Part shown: piece by piece, positions 1 through 9,683 of the stretch
Layout: each line of letters begins with the position of its first letter
How positions within the stretch are numbered: the stretch's first letter is position 1
From: Methylophaga muralis
GTDB lineage: Bacteria > Pseudomonadota > Gammaproteobacteria > Nitrosococcales > Methylophagaceae
Direction of reading: 5' to 3'
Length of the DNA stretch: 64,000 bases
NCBI RefSeq assembly: GCF_001720165.1
Contig: NZ_MCRI01000005.1
Coordinates: 41,398-105,397 of the forward strand
The notes under the pieces: model-generated
Told to the model about the DNA's origin: nothing
What the model saw: the letters and a program-made list of their open reading frames with translations, nothing else
Databases searched by the model: none
Translations under genes and position numbers: made by a program

Positions 1-304
1 CCAGTGCACGGTCAGTGCCACTAAGCCCTGTCTTCTCGACCAGCTGTGAAATTAAATGGTTAACCAGTGCCCCGAGTATTAATGTGACAACAAATAAGAC
101 AAAAAACGCGATAAATAAACGTATGGTAACTGTATCAATATAAGGCGTTAATAAACTGGCAAAATTGGCAAAAAACATAAAGGCGACCCAAATCGCCACT
201 GCCCAGCTGATTAACGAAAGTACTTCTTTTATAAAGCCACGAACAATACTGATGCCCGACGAAATCAAAATAATGCCGATTATTAAATAATCTACCCAGT
301 TCAT
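1..304 (-). CDS. cvpA: CvpA family membrane protein (3' end outside window)
   Basis: Partial gene: the ATG is at 304 and the reading frame runs off the left edge after about 101 residues. The visible part starts MNWVDYLIIGIILISSG and contains three hydrophobic segments (roughly residues 5-20, 28-50 and 60-83), as in the inner-membrane protein CvpA, needed for colicin V production and linked to purF in many Gammaproteobacteria. The dedD-like gene upstream on the same strand matches the enterobacterial order dedD-cvpA-purF, so purF probably lies just outside the window. The start has a GGAG ribosome site about 6 bases upstream. Its own promoter is likely at 342-371. The biochemical role of CvpA is poorly defined. 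Confidence 0.85.
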   Translation of the reverse strand, partial: MNWVDYLIIGIILISSGISIVRGFIKEVLSLISWAVAIWVAFMFFANFASLLTPYIDTVTIRLFIAFFVLFVVTLILGALVNHLISQLVEKTGLSGTDRAL

Positions 305-341
305 TATGACTCCGCGTCGAGCAGCGTGTAAAAAAGAGGGA

Positions 342-371
342 ATTTTATCAGAATTGCCAAAGGTAACCCAA
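342..371 (-). promoter_or_regulatory. Putative sigma-70 promoter of cvpA
   Basis: On the minus strand a TTGGGT element (366-371) is followed after 18 bases by TAAAAT (342-347). It lies about 40 bases before the cvpA start, in the 112-base gap after the dedD-like gene. The match is moderate. No PurR-type operator is obvious. Confidence 0.4.
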
Positions 372-416
372 TATATTTACGCGTAACTGATTACAAATCG
401 ATGACTTTGTGATGCA

Positions 417-1160
417 TTACGGATATGGGAATATCTGAGTATTTAAATTCAATTGATTACGAATTGACTCAGCCGTTTTTTCCAAGGCTGCTCTATCTGC
501 ATTCGGTTGCAGTCTCACACGGTAAATAACCGTTTCACCACTGCGAGTTTGTTCGATCATTGGCTTGTAACCGATATCTTCTAACTGCTTTTTCAAGCTG
601 TTTGCATTGGCTTCAACTGAAAAACTTCCTAATTGAAGGATCCAACGCGACGCTGTTTCAGCTTGTGTAGGTTCAGGCGTTCTTTCTACCGGTGCTGCTG
701 GTGTCGGTGCTGGTTTTGGAGCTTCAACAACTGGTGCCGGTGCCGGCTTTGGTTCAGGTACAGGAGTTGGAGTTGGAGCTGGAGCTGGAGTAGGTTTAGG
801 TAGGACCGGCGCTGGTTTGGGGGCTACAACTTCTGGCTCAGGGGTTACTGGAGTGGCGGGTGCCGTTACTACAGGTTCGATTGATGGAGCAGGTACTGTC
901 GATTCGTCTGTGACTTCAGGATCAATATCTATAAAAGCTTCATCACCAGAAATAGAGTCCGTCCCAATATCATTGTCATCGTCAGAAGCTTCTTGCAAAG
1001 CCTCTATTACCGAAGAGAATTGAATGGGCTCTTCCTCTTGAATTTGTCTTCCAGATTCAGTCTGACTAACTTTAGATAAAACGATATAAGCGAGCACGGC
1101 GATGAAAAAGACCAGCAAAAGCGTCCCGATTAAACGCTGTTGTTGTTTCTGAGTCATCAT
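417..1160 (-). CDS. dedD: SPOR-domain cell-division/peptidoglycan-binding protein, DedD-like
   Basis: A 247-residue protein with a short cytoplasmic N-terminus (MMTQKQQQRL), one membrane segment (about residues 10-29), an acidic stretch (about 40-85), a long proline/alanine/lysine-rich linker (about 88-165) and a C-terminal SPOR domain (about 168-247, starting near WILQLGSFS). SPOR domains bind glycan strands lacking stem peptides at the division site. The topology and position before cvpA match DedD. It starts 28 bases after the lon stop with no terminator between, so read-through from lon is possible. The first two codons are both ATG; with GGAG upstream, either could be the start. The linker is low-complexity, so the name rests on topology, the SPOR domain and synteny. 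Confidence 0.8.
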   Translation of the reverse strand: MMTQKQQQRLIGTLLLVFFIAVLAYIVLSKVSQTESGRQIQEEEPIQFSSVIEALQEASDDDNDIGTDSISGDEAFIDIDPEVTDESTVPAPSIEPVVTAPATPVTPEPEVVAPKPAPVLPKPTPAPAPTPTPVPEPKPAPAPVVEAPKPAPTPAAPVERTPEPTQAETASRWILQLGSFSVEANANSLKKQLEDIGYKPMIEQTRSGETVIYRVRLQPNADRAALEKTAESIRNQLNLNTQIFPYP

Positions 1161-1188
1161 AAGTCTCCGTTGCTCGCTTTAATCAATT

Positions 1189-3624
1189 TTAATGCCTGTT
1201 TTGCGTATTAACTTCATGGAAACTGGCTTGTTCAGGTGCCAGAACAGTCGCCGTATCCGGAGTCGGTAATACTTTCGTCGGCATGGTTTGCAATGCTTTT
1301 TCCAGCACTTCATTAATCCAGCGAACCGGAATAATTTCCAAGCCGGATTTAACATTATCCGGAATTTCCCTTAAATCTTTCACATTATCTTTAGGGATCA
1401 AGACCGTATCAATGCCTCCGCGATGAGCGGCCAGTAATTTTTCTTTCAAACCACCAATCGCCAATACTTCTCCACGCAATGTGATCTCACCAGTCATTGC
1501 CACGTTGGATTTAACCGGGATGCCGGTAATTGCAGACACTAATGCGGTACACATACCGATACCGGCACTTGGACCATCTTTTGGTGTAGCGCCTTCTGGA
1601 ACGTGAATATGTAAATCATGGCTTTGCAAATAATCTTCAGCAATGCCCCACTCTAATGCCCGCGAACGGACAACTGTAGTAGCAGCTTGAATCGATTCCT
1701 GCATAACATCACCCAACTTACCGGTATAGCTGGCTTTGCCCTTACCAGGCATCACTGCCGACTCGATAGTTAATAATTCACCACCTACTTCCGTCCAGGC
1801 AAGTCCAGTGACTTGGCCGATGCGATCATCCTCTTCTGCTACGCCATATTGATAGTGATATACGCCAAGATAGTCTTCCAAATTATCGGCGGTGACGATC
1901 ACTTTCTCTGCAGGTGACTCACTTAAAATTTGTTTGACCAATTTACGGCAAATTTTCGAGATTTCACGTTGCAAATTACGTACACCAGCTTCACGTGTAT
2001 AACGGCGAATGATTTCCATCACTGCTTGAGATGTAATTTCGATCTCGTCCGCTTTTAAACCATTATCTTTGATCGCTTTCGGCAATAAGTATTGCAAAGC
2101 AATATTCAATTTTTCATCTTCGGTATAACCGGCAAGACGAATAATTTCCATACGGTCACGCAATGCATCTGGAATGTTCAAAGTATTTGCCGTACAGACA
2201 AACATTACGTCGGACAAATCGTATTCCACTTCCAGATAATGATCGGCAAAAGTAGAATTTTGCTCCGGATCCAAAACTTCTAATAATGCAGATGCAGGAT
2301 CGCCACGGAAATCCTGAGCCATCTTGTCGATCTCATCCAGCAAGAACAATGGATTACGCACGCCTGTTTTGGAAATATTCTGAATTACTTTACCAGGCAT
2401 AGAACCAATGTAGGTCCGACGGTGACCACGAATTTCTGCTTCATCACGTACACCACCCAACGCCATACGGCTGAATTTACGGTTAGTAGCACGCGCAATT
2501 GACTGGGCAATCGATGTTTTACCAACGCCCGGTGGGCCAACTAAACATAGAATTGGGCCTTTGAGTTTTTTAACGCGTTTTTGTACTGCGAGGTACTCGA
2601 TAATGCGTTCTTTAACTTTTTCCAAGCCATAGTGGTCTTCATCGAGCACTTGTTGTGCATGATCCAGATCCAACGTAACACGTGAACGTTTTTTCCAAGG
2701 TACTTCTAGTAAATATTCAATGTAATTACGTACCACTGTCGCTTCAGCAGACATTGGTGACATCATTTTTAATTTTTTCAGTTCTGATTCGGCTTTATCG
2801 CGCGCTTCAGCACTCATGCCTGCAGTAGCAATTTTTTCCGCTAACTCTTCTACCTCATTGCCACTATCATCCAGCTCACCAAGTTCTTTCTGCACAGCTT
2901 TAAGCTGTTCATTCAGATAGTATTCACGCTGGCTTTTTTCCATCTGCTTTTTGACACGATTACGGATGCGTTTTTCGATCTGTTGAATATCGATTTCCGA
3001 CTCCAGATAGGCCATCAATTTTTCGATGCGATCTTTAACGTCAGACATTTCTAAAAGCAGTTGTTTGTCTTCAAGCTTTAAGGTCATATGAGCGGCGACG
3101 GTATCCGCCATACGCGCAAGATCTTCAATGCTAGACAATGATGCAATTACTTCAGGTGGAATTTTTTTATTAAGCTTAACGTACTGTTCAAATTGACCCA
3201 GCAGCGTGCGCATCAACACATCGGCTTCACGCTGATCAGGATGTTCATCAATAAAGGTCGCAACTTCAGCCTCAAGAAAAACATTGGTATTGTCATACAA
3301 CGCAACTTTAGCGCGCTGAGTACCTTCAACCAAAACCTTTACAGTGCCATCTGGCAATTTCAATAATTGCAGGATGTTTGCCAAGGTACCCGTTTCATAA
3401 AGATTTTCAGGTGAAGGTGAATCTTCACCTGAATCTTTTTGGGCTACTAGCAGAACTTGCTTGTTTTCATCAGTAGCGTGTTCCAATGCTTTGATGGATT
3501 TTTCACGCCCAACAAATAATGGAATAACCATATGCGGATAGACAACAACATCACGCAATGGCAACACTGGTACTTTTTGCAAGGCATTGTCATCAGTTGA
3601 TGTAGCTTTTAATTCATTTTCCAT
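1189..3624 (-). CDS. lon: ATP-dependent protease La (Lon)
   Basis: Lon hexamers unfold and degrade damaged and regulatory proteins in the cytoplasm. The 811-residue protein has the N-terminal substrate domain (PVLPLRDVVVYP near the start), an AAA+ module with Walker A GPPGVGKT and Walker B FLLDEIDK, and a C-terminal Ser/Lys protease domain. The catalytic serine lies in PKDGPSAG (about residue 686) and the lysine in GGLKEKLLAAHR (about 729), close to the E. coli Ser679/Lys722 pair. I chose the ATG at 3624 (MENELK) because AAGAGG lies about 10 bases upstream; the frame stays open 11 codons further. It lies downstream of clpX behind a terminator and a heat-shock-type promoter. hupB, which follows lon in E. 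coli, is replaced by the dedD-like gene. Confidence 0.97.
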   Translation of the reverse strand: MENELKATSTDDNALQKVPVLPLRDVVVYPHMVIPLFVGREKSIKALEHATDENKQVLLVAQKDSGEDSPSPENLYETGTLANILQLLKLPDGTVKVLVEGTQRAKVALYDNTNVFLEAEVATFIDEHPDQREADVLMRTLLGQFEQYVKLNKKIPPEVIASLSSIEDLARMADTVAAHMTLKLEDKQLLLEMSDVKDRIEKLMAYLESEIDIQQIEKRIRNRVKKQMEKSQREYYLNEQLKAVQKELGELDDSGNEVEELAEKIATAGMSAEARDKAESELKKLKMMSPMSAEATVVRNYIEYLLEVPWKKRSRVTLDLDHAQQVLDEDHYGLEKVKERIIEYLAVQKRVKKLKGPILCLVGPPGVGKTSIAQSIARATNRKFSRMALGGVRDEAEIRGHRRTYIGSMPGKVIQNISKTGVRNPLFLLDEIDKMAQDFRGDPASALLEVLDPEQNSTFADHYLEVEYDLSDVMFVCTANTLNIPDALRDRMEIIRLAGYTEDEKLNIALQYLLPKAIKDNGLKADEIEITSQAVMEIIRRYTREAGVRNLQREISKICRKLVKQILSESPAEKVIVTADNLEDYLGVYHYQYGVAEEDDRIGQVTGLAWTEVGGELLTIESAVMPGKGKASYTGKLGDVMQESIQAATTVVRSRALEWGIAEDYLQSHDLHIHVPEGATPKDGPSAGIGMCTALVSAITGIPVKSNVAMTGEITLRGEVLAIGGLKEKLLAAHRGGIDTVLIPKDNVKDLREIPDNVKSGLEIIPVRWINEVLEKALQTMPTKVLPTPDTATVLAPEQASFHEVNTQNRH

Positions 3625-3679
3625 CAATGCAGACCTCTTAAGGGAGTCAACAGACACGTTTATCGTGTACGTGAAAACA

Positions 3680-3707
3680 ATATGGGGACAGGCATAAAGA
3701 AATCAAG
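3680..3707 (-). promoter_or_regulatory. Putative sigma-32 (RpoH) heat-shock promoter of lon
   Basis: On the minus strand CTTGAT (3702-3707) is followed after 14 bases by CCCCATAT (3680-3687), very close to the RpoH consensus CTTGAA-N13/14-CCCCATNT. It sits about 55 bases upstream of the lon start, and lon is a classic RpoH target. The -35 element overlaps the last stem base and T-rich tail of the clpX terminator. Confidence 0.7.
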
Positions 3708-3727
3708 CGTCCGGTGTAACCGGACGC
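3695..3727 (-). terminator. Rho-independent terminator after clpX
   Basis: On the minus strand an 8-bp perfect stem, GCGTCCGG/CCGGACGC with a five-base loop (3707-3727), is followed by TTGATTTCTTT. It lies about 43 bases after the clpX stop and separates clpP-clpX from lon. Confidence 0.75.
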
Positions 3728-3769
3728 ATTAATATTTGCCAAAGTGTATAAAGAACAATCAGGTAGAGA

Positions 3770-5041
3770 CTATTTATCACCTGAAGCAAGATCAGCAGGT
3801 TGATCTTCGTAAATTAGTATTGGCGTGTTTTCTCCGTTGATAACACTTTCATCCACTACCACTTTAGTGACGTTATCCAAGGATGGCAGGTCAAACATGG
3901 TATCTAACAGAACATTTTCAATAATGGATCGCAGACCACGTGCGCCGGTTTTACGCTCCATTGCCTTGCGGGCAATCGCCCGTAATGCATCCGCTCTGAA
4001 TTCTAGTTCACAATTTTCCAGTTCAAACAATTTTTCATATTGTTTAGTGAGGGCATTTTTCGGTTCAGTTAATATTTGTACCAAAGCAGCTTCATCAAGT
4101 TCTTCAAGCGTTGCTACAACTGGCAAACGACCAACAAATTCTGGAATCAATCCGTATTGAATTAAATCCTCAGGCTCAACCACTCTTAAAGCTTCACTTG
4201 ACGGTGCGTTAGTATCAACGCTCTTCACGTCAGCTGAGAAACCTATGCCACCCTTGTGGGTACGGTTGCGAATAACTTTATCCAAGCCAGCAAATGCACC
4301 ACCACAAATAAATAGAATCTTGCTGGTATCAACTTGCAAAAACTCCTGTTGTGGATGTTTTCTGCCACCTTGGGGTGGTACTGAGGCAATCGTACCCTCA
4401 ATCAATTTCAATAAGGCCTGTTGAACACCTTCACCGGATACGTCACGAGTAATCGATGGGTTATCCGATTTTTTGGAAATCTTATCGATTTCATCGATAT
4501 ACACGATGCCCGTTTCAGCTTTTTCTACATCGTAATCACATTTCTGTAACAATTTTTGAATAATGTTTTCAACATCTTCACCAACATAGCCAGCTTCGGT
4601 CAGCGTAGTGGCATCCGCCATGGTAAAAGGCACATTTAATTGTCTGGCCAATGTCTCTGCCAGCAATGTTTTGCCACTACCCGTCGGTCCAATCAACAGA
4701 ATATTACTTTTAGAAAGTTCTACATCATCGTTTTTGGTGCCGTGGCGCAGACGTTTGTAATGGTTATATACCGCTACCGATAAAACGCGTTTGGCTTTTA
4801 CTTGACCAATAACATAATTATTAAGAGCAGAATCTATTTCATGTGGAGAAGGCAATCTCGAATCGGCCTTGCCGTCCGTTTTTTCTTGCAGCTCTTCACG
4901 GATAATATCGTTACAAAGCTCTACACACTCGTCGCAGACAAATACCGATGGACCCGCGATCAATTTTTTTACTTCATGCTGACTTTTACCGCAGAATGAA
5001 CAGTAAAGTAATTTGTCGTCGTTTTTTTTGTCGTCGCTCAT
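3770..5041 (-). CDS. clpX: ATP-dependent Clp protease, ATP-binding subunit ClpX
   Basis: ClpX is the AAA+ unfoldase that feeds tagged proteins, including ssrA-tagged ones, into ClpP. The 423-residue protein has the N-terminal zinc-binding domain with cysteines 14, 17, 36 and 39 (CSFC...CDEC), Walker A GPTGSGKT near residue 120, Walker B VYIDEIDK, and the ClpP-docking IGF loop in THKGGIGFS. It follows clpP after 31 bases and ends before a terminator, so clpP-clpX form one unit. Length is typical of the family. Confidence 0.97.
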   Translation of the reverse strand: MSDDKKNDDKLLYCSFCGKSQHEVKKLIAGPSVFVCDECVELCNDIIREELQEKTDGKADSRLPSPHEIDSALNNYVIGQVKAKRVLSVAVYNHYKRLRHGTKNDDVELSKSNILLIGPTGSGKTLLAETLARQLNVPFTMADATTLTEAGYVGEDVENIIQKLLQKCDYDVEKAETGIVYIDEIDKISKKSDNPSITRDVSGEGVQQALLKLIEGTIASVPPQGGRKHPQQEFLQVDTSKILFICGGAFAGLDKVIRNRTHKGGIGFSADVKSVDTNAPSSEALRVVEPEDLIQYGLIPEFVGRLPVVATLEELDEAALVQILTEPKNALTKQYEKLFELENCELEFRADALRAIARKAMERKTGARGLRSIIENVLLDTMFDLPSLDNVTKVVVDESVINGENTPILIYEDQPADLASGDK

Positions 5042-5072
5042 ATCGCTCTACTTTCCTAACGTTTGTGTTGGC

Positions 5073-5708
5073 TTAAGACTTTTCTGCTGGTCGGCTATTC
5101 ATTACAGCATCAATTAAACCATATTCTGCTGCTTGTTCACCATTCATGAAATTGTCACGATCGGTATCACGTTCAATTTTCTCTATATCCTGACCAGTAT
5201 GATGGGCCATAATTCCATTTAATCTATCACGGATACTTAGAATCTCTCTGGCATGAATATCGATATCTGATGCCTGCCCCTGAAAACCACCTAATGGCTG
5301 ATGCACCATAATGCGCGAATTTGGCAGAGCAAAACGTTTACCTTTGGCACCTGCTGTTAACAATAATGCACCCATACTGGCAGCTTGACCGATACATAAG
5401 GTACTGACTTGCGGTTTGATAAATTGCATTGTGTCATAAATTGCCAAACCGGCGGTGACAGCTCCACCTGGAGAATTAATATAGAGATGGATATCTTTAT
5501 CAGGGTTTTCTGATTCCAGGAACAACATCTGGGCGACAATCAAATTCGCCATATGGTCTTCAACTTGACCAACCAAAAAGATAATGCGCTCTTTTAGCAG
5601 ACGAGAATAAATATCGTAAGAACGTTCACCACGTGAAGTCTGTTCAACAACAATTGGAACCAATGCATTTTGAACTGGATTGAGATGCTCAGAAAATATA
5701 GTGCTCAT
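5073..5708 (-). CDS. clpP: ATP-dependent Clp protease proteolytic subunit ClpP
   Basis: Serine peptidase forming the 14-subunit proteolytic chamber that works with ClpX (and ClpA if present). The 211-residue sequence has the complete catalytic triad: Ser111 in GQAASMGA, His136 in MVHQPLG and Asp185 in DTDRDNF, the same numbering as the E. coli precursor. The N-terminal 10-15 residues resemble the propeptide removed on maturation. The ATG at 5708 fits family length. It lies 87 bases downstream of tig, from which it is separated by a terminator, and 31 bases upstream of clpX. Confidence 0.97.
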   Translation of the reverse strand: MSTIFSEHLNPVQNALVPIVVEQTSRGERSYDIYSRLLKERIIFLVGQVEDHMANLIVAQMLFLESENPDKDIHLYINSPGGAVTAGLAIYDTMQFIKPQVSTLCIGQAASMGALLLTAGAKGKRFALPNSRIMVHQPLGGFQGQASDIDIHAREILSIRDRLNGIMAHHTGQDIEKIERDTDRDNFMNGEQAAEYGLIDAVMNSRPAEKS

Positions 5709-5730
5709 AGCGGTCCTGTTTTAATGCCAA

Positions 5731-5769
5731 ATAAAAAATAGCCCATGCCCAAAAGTTTGAGCACGGGCT
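5731..5769 (-). terminator. Terminator between tig and clpP
   Basis: On the minus strand a 9-bp stem (AGCCCGTGC pairing with GCATGGGCT, one G-T pair) is followed by ATTTTTTATTT. It begins about 27 bases after the tig stop, implying clpP has its own promoter or depends on read-through. Confidence 0.75.
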
Positions 5770-5795
5770 GTCTTTGTAAAAACTTGCTTGTGCCT

Positions 5796-7094
5796 TTAGG
5801 CTATTGCATTCATCACTTCAGAGAATGAAGATGCTTTTTCTTCAACTTTAACATTATCGTAGATCCATTCAACGACAGTGTCTTCTACAACCATCATTTG
5901 GATTTCAGATAATTTATCCTGATTTGTCATGTAGTAGTTCATTACATCTTCAGGATCTTCATAACTGGCAGCAATGGCTTCAATTGCTTCACGAACGCGT
6001 TTTTCTTCAGGTTGAATTTTATTGTCAGAAATAATCTTACCGATAAGCAGACTAAGTTTGACACGTTTTTCGGCATTATCTTTGAAATTACTCAATTCAA
6101 ATGGCAAACCTTCAACATTGACGCCTTGATTACGCAAATTGTTCTTAGCTTGCTCCATCAAGAAATTCGCTTCACGTTCTACTGGAGCTTCTGGTAAAGC
6201 AATATCATTGTTTGCAGCAACACTGTCCATCGCTTTACGCTTATTGACATTTTTCAATGCTGCTGAGAGTTCACGTTCCATATTCGAGCGGACTTCTTTT
6301 TTCAAGGCAGCTAAACCACCTTCAACACCACAAAGCTCAGCAAATTCTTTATCTAGTTTTGGCAGTTTTTTCTTGGCGACCTGTTTCACAGTCACAGCAA
6401 AATCAGCTTTTTTACCACGCAGATGTTCAGCACGATAATCTTCAGGGAAAGTCATTGAAATGGTCAGCTCTTGATCTGGCTTCACACCGACCAATTGTTG
6501 TTCAAACTCCGGCAACATGCTGCCATTACCAATAATAACTAATACATCCTTACCTTTACCGCCCTGGAATTCTTCACCATCAATGCTGCCCACAAAATCA
6601 ATGGTTACACCATCTTCTTCTTTGGCGGCGCGTTTCAGCGGCTCCCAGCTCATGCGTTGCTCACGCAGGGTTTCTAGCATTTTATCAACATCTTCTTCAG
6701 TTACTTCAGCAACTGTTTTTTCCAATTTAATATCGGCAAGTTTTACTTCGGCGAGTTCAGGAAAGATTTCGTAATTCAGTGTATAGACTAACGCTGACTT
6801 TTCTTCTTTCATGCTATCAATATGCGGAGGGCTGGCCGGATTCACTTTCTCTTGTGTGAAAGCTTCACGCATGCTGTCTTGGACAATTTGATCAATCACT
6901 TCGCGACGTGCTGAGGGACCATGCGTTTTAACCAGCATTTTCATTGGAACTTTGCCGGGACGGAAGCCAGCCATTCGAACTGATGGGCGGATAGATGCCA
7001 AGCGTTGTTCAACAGCTTGTTCAATATTCGCATCTTCCACAGTAATGGTCATTTTACGACCAAGCTCGCTGACATTTTCTACAGTTACTTGCAT
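5796..7094 (-). CDS. tig: Trigger factor, ribosome-associated chaperone/prolyl isomerase
   Basis: Trigger factor binds ribosomal protein L23 at the exit tunnel and shields nascent chains. The 432-residue protein shows the three-part family layout: the N-terminal ribosome-binding domain with the signature GFRPGKVPM (about residues 44-52), the FKBP-like prolyl-isomerase domain (about 150-245, DGVTIDFVGSIDGEEF), and the helical C-terminal chaperone domain. A GAGG site lies 8 bases before the ATG. It begins 63 bases after the tRNA-Leu gene on the same strand, so the two may share a transcript. Gene order tig-clpP-clpX-lon is the standard gammaproteobacterial one. Confidence 0.97.
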   Translation of the reverse strand: MQVTVENVSELGRKMTITVEDANIEQAVEQRLASIRPSVRMAGFRPGKVPMKMLVKTHGPSARREVIDQIVQDSMREAFTQEKVNPASPPHIDSMKEEKSALVYTLNYEIFPELAEVKLADIKLEKTVAEVTEEDVDKMLETLREQRMSWEPLKRAAKEEDGVTIDFVGSIDGEEFQGGKGKDVLVIIGNGSMLPEFEQQLVGVKPDQELTISMTFPEDYRAEHLRGKKADFAVTVKQVAKKKLPKLDKEFAELCGVEGGLAALKKEVRSNMERELSAALKNVNKRKAMDSVAANNDIALPEAPVEREANFLMEQAKNNLRNQGVNVEGLPFELSNFKDNAEKRVKLSLLIGKIISDNKIQPEEKRVREAIEAIAASYEDPEDVMNYYMTNQDKLSEIQMMVVEDTVVEWIYDNVKVEEKASSFSEVMNAIA

Positions 7095-7157
7095 TCTTTA
7101 AACCTCAAACACGGGGATTAAGCGCATTGCCGGCGTCATAGCACCAACAATTGTAAA

Positions 7158-7242
<85 letters not shown>

Positions 7243-7283
7243 AATTCGTTATAGATATGCTTACGTATCTAATCAAGTCGGCC

Positions 7284-7289
7284 ATTATA
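7284..7289 (-). promoter_or_regulatory. -10 element for tRNA-Leu (and possibly tig)
   Basis: A perfect TATAAT on the minus strand, 41 bases before the first tRNA base, in the short gap after the HDOD-GAF gene. I could not find a convincing -35 element. Confidence 0.5.
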
Positions 7290-7309
7290 GCCAGATAAAC
7301 AGACCAAAA

Positions 7310-8761
7310 CTAGCCTTGTATTGTCAAAAATGCGAATGCCAAGGCTGCCTGCTGGCAAAACTGCCGAAAAGCAATAAGATCCTGCTGTTCTAAAGCTCTG
7401 TTTGAAGCATGCCTGTCAGCCAAAAATAAGCCGAAGGGTTTGTTGGAGCGTTTCAATGGCATCGCCAGCAGGGATTGAACATTAAATATTGCATTACTTT
7501 CTTGCTGAATTTTTTTTATCTGTGCGGGTTGTGATTGATCAAGTAGCACGGCATCTTCAGCTGACAATAAATCTTTAAAAAGGCTGGATGTATTGTTACT
7601 GATAGTTATCTTGAATAACTCACACAATTGTTCATTTTGATGTCCCATGGCATACCGACAATTGAGCTGAGTTTTGTCAGCTGATAAAACAGCAAATACC
7701 ACCCTGTCCATACCCGCACCACGATAAATCCCCTCCATCACCATTTCCAGAATCTGATTAATACTTCTATGTTCCTGAATGGCTTGGGTAATATCTTGCA
7801 AAATGCGTAATTGAATTGCTTGATCAGGTGCAAAATAAAGCGTTCCCTGCTCAACATCTGCTACTGATTCGCTCAAGCTATCATCACTTAGTTCAATGTC
7901 ACTGGGCAGAGGAATCAATCCCTGAGCGCGCTCAATACCTGTCAGATTTAACAATTGTTGTGCTGCCAAGGCACTATCATAAACCGATGATATTAAGGTT
8001 TCCTCTGTACTGTGTGCCAGTGTTGCGGATTGCTTAAACCATGGCGCTAGCTTAGTCATATCCCAGGATTTCCGAGTTTCAAAGGCCAGTTGTCCGGCAT
8101 AGCGAATAATCTGTACCGCTTCCGATTTATCATGTGAACGAAAACTTTGAACCAGCAGATCATTTAATGACCAGGCCTCGGCAAGACCTTGAGTGAGTTG
8201 CTGCAAGGAATATCCTAAGACGTCTATCTCGGCAGAAACAGTTGATTCTGCTTGCTCGTATGCGCTAACAGTTTTTTCATCGGCAAATGCCCAAAAGGTT
8301 AAATAGCCGAGACGCGAGAGTAATGCCGCAATAAAAATATCTTCTGGCAATTCAGAATGACACAAGTTGGCCATATTCTGTGCCTGTACTGCAGCATGCA
8401 GTGATATCGCCATTTCTTTAAGCACTTTATCGTGACGTTTGCTGGCTTTTAATGAATCAATTAATACCAGCGTCAGTGCCAATACTTTGACCTGTTCAAA
8501 ACCTAACAGCATTAAAGCGCGTGACACAGTATTAATATGATGTCCTTGAGGATTGTAATAGACGCTATTGGCCATTTTTAATAAACGGCCAGTTAAGGCG
8601 GCATCACGCAAAATAACCTGCGCAACATCTACTGCCGCACTATCTTCCTGTTCAAGGATCTGATTAATTTCCAGCATGGTATTGGGAAAAACTGGCATAT
8701 GCTTATCGGTCAACTGACGGATAAAACGTTGTGCAGCAACCGGCATTGGTGTCAGTGTCAT
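7310..8761 (-). CDS. HDOD domain protein with C-terminal GAF domain
   Basis: A 483-residue soluble protein. Residues about 15-215 form an HDOD domain (MPVFPNTMLEINQIL, SRALMLLGFEQVK), a relative of HD phosphohydrolases that lacks the catalytic His-Asp pair and usually acts in signalling. Residues about 325-480 resemble a GAF domain (RILQDITQAIQEHRSINQIL, GLFLADRHASNRALEQQD). No output domain such as GGDEF is present. Its ATG overlaps the stop of the 5'-nucleotidase gene by four bases (ATGA), so the two are probably translationally coupled, with the NERD gene as the first member of the unit. The ligand of the GAF domain and the role are unknown. Confidence 0.8.
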   Translation of the reverse strand: MTLTPMPVAAQRFIRQLTDKHMPVFPNTMLEINQILEQEDSAAVDVAQVILRDAALTGRLLKMANSVYYNPQGHHINTVSRALMLLGFEQVKVLALTLVLIDSLKASKRHDKVLKEMAISLHAAVQAQNMANLCHSELPEDIFIAALLSRLGYLTFWAFADEKTVSAYEQAESTVSAEIDVLGYSLQQLTQGLAEAWSLNDLLVQSFRSHDKSEAVQIIRYAGQLAFETRKSWDMTKLAPWFKQSATLAHSTEETLISSVYDSALAAQQLLNLTGIERAQGLIPLPSDIELSDDSLSESVADVEQGTLYFAPDQAIQLRILQDITQAIQEHRSINQILEMVMEGIYRGAGMDRVVFAVLSADKTQLNCRYAMGHQNEQLCELFKITISNNTSSLFKDLLSAEDAVLLDQSQPAQIKKIQQESNAIFNVQSLLAMPLKRSNKPFGLFLADRHASNRALEQQDLIAFRQFCQQAALAFAFLTIQG

Positions 8762-9681
8762 TCAGAGTCTTCTTTGACAATAATCTGATTAGCAATTCCA
8801 TGCGGAACGTGTCCGGTAGCGACATGATCTCTTGCCGAGATGCAATGACGTTCCTGATCATCAAAGAAAATATCGGCGCCAAATGATTTTAGAAAAGGGC
8901 CTTTCTCCATACCGCCAAGAAAGATAGCTTCATCAATACGGATACCCCATTCTCGTAAAGTACGGATCACACGTTCATGAGCCGGTGCGGAACGAGCAGT
9001 CACCAAAGCCGTGCGAATCGGTGAGCTATTTTCAGGGTATTCGGTTTGGATTTGATTCAATGCCATTAAGAAATCTTTGAATGGCCCGCCGGATAATGCC
9101 TGTCTGGCGGTTTTCTGTTCGTTCTGGGTGAATGCTTCCAGCCCGCGCTCTTTATATATGCGTTCTGATTCATCTGAAAATAAAACGGCATCGCCGTCAA
9201 AGGCAATGCGTAGTTGATCTGATTCAGAGTTATTACCTAGATTCGACGGCAAGATAGTGGCTGCCGCAATACCTGCCTCAAGTGCCATCCGCACGTCTTC
9301 AGGACTAGTTGATAAAAAAAGGTTTGCGCTGAAAGGAGCAACATATCGATACGGGCTACTGCCAGAGGTAAATACAGCGCGGATAATGCCCAACTTGTGG
9401 TGCTGAATCGAATTGAATACGCGTAAACCTGTATCAGCGCTATTGCGCGACAATAAAATAATCTCAACCCGAGGGGTATTGGGATTATTGTCATTTAACG
9501 CCAATAACTTTTTGACCAAATTAAATGCGCCGCCTGGTGATAAAGGCACATCTTCATTTTCAATCTGAAACTGACAGTAGGCTTCGGTGCCCTGTTCTTC
9601 ATAAATCCGATGGCTTTCATCCAAATCAAACAGCGCGCGTGATGAAATTGCCACCACCAATGGTTTTGTTGGCTTTTCCAC
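8758..9681 (-). CDS. Cytosolic 5'-nucleotidase family protein
   Basis: A 307-residue protein resembling the bacterial relatives of cytosolic 5'-nucleotidase I (Pfam 5-nucleotidase, PF06189), which remove phosphate from nucleoside monophosphates. Two stretches share one pattern: ISSRALFDLDESHRIYEEQG near the start and FDGDAVLFSDESERIYKERG near residue 165; the second carries the DxD motif of HAD-type phosphatases. IFLGGMEKGPFLKSFGADIFFDDQ near the end fits the acidic metal-binding region. It starts with GTG five bases after a GGGAG site, only two bases after the NERD gene stop, and its end overlaps the HDOD-GAF gene. Substrate preference cannot be read from sequence. Confidence 0.8.
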   Translation of the reverse strand: MEKPTKPLVVAISSRALFDLDESHRIYEEQGTEAYCQFQIENEDVPLSPGGAFNLVKKLLALNDNNPNTPRVEIILLSRNSADTGLRVFNSIQHHKLGIIRAVFTSGSSPYRYVAPFSANLFLSTSPEDVRMALEAGIAAATILPSNLGNNSESDQLRIAFDGDAVLFSDESERIYKERGLEAFTQNEQKTARQALSGGPFKDFLMALNQIQTEYPENSSPIRTALVTARSAPAHERVIRTLREWGIRIDEAIFLGGMEKGPFLKSFGADIFFDDQERHCISARDHVATGHVPHGIANQIIVKEDSE

Positions 9682-9683
9682 GT

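Noticed and set aside
750..900. Repeat-like composition in the dedD-type gene
   Set aside because: It encodes a Pro/Ala/Lys-rich periplasmic linker of a SPOR protein, not a DNA repeat element.
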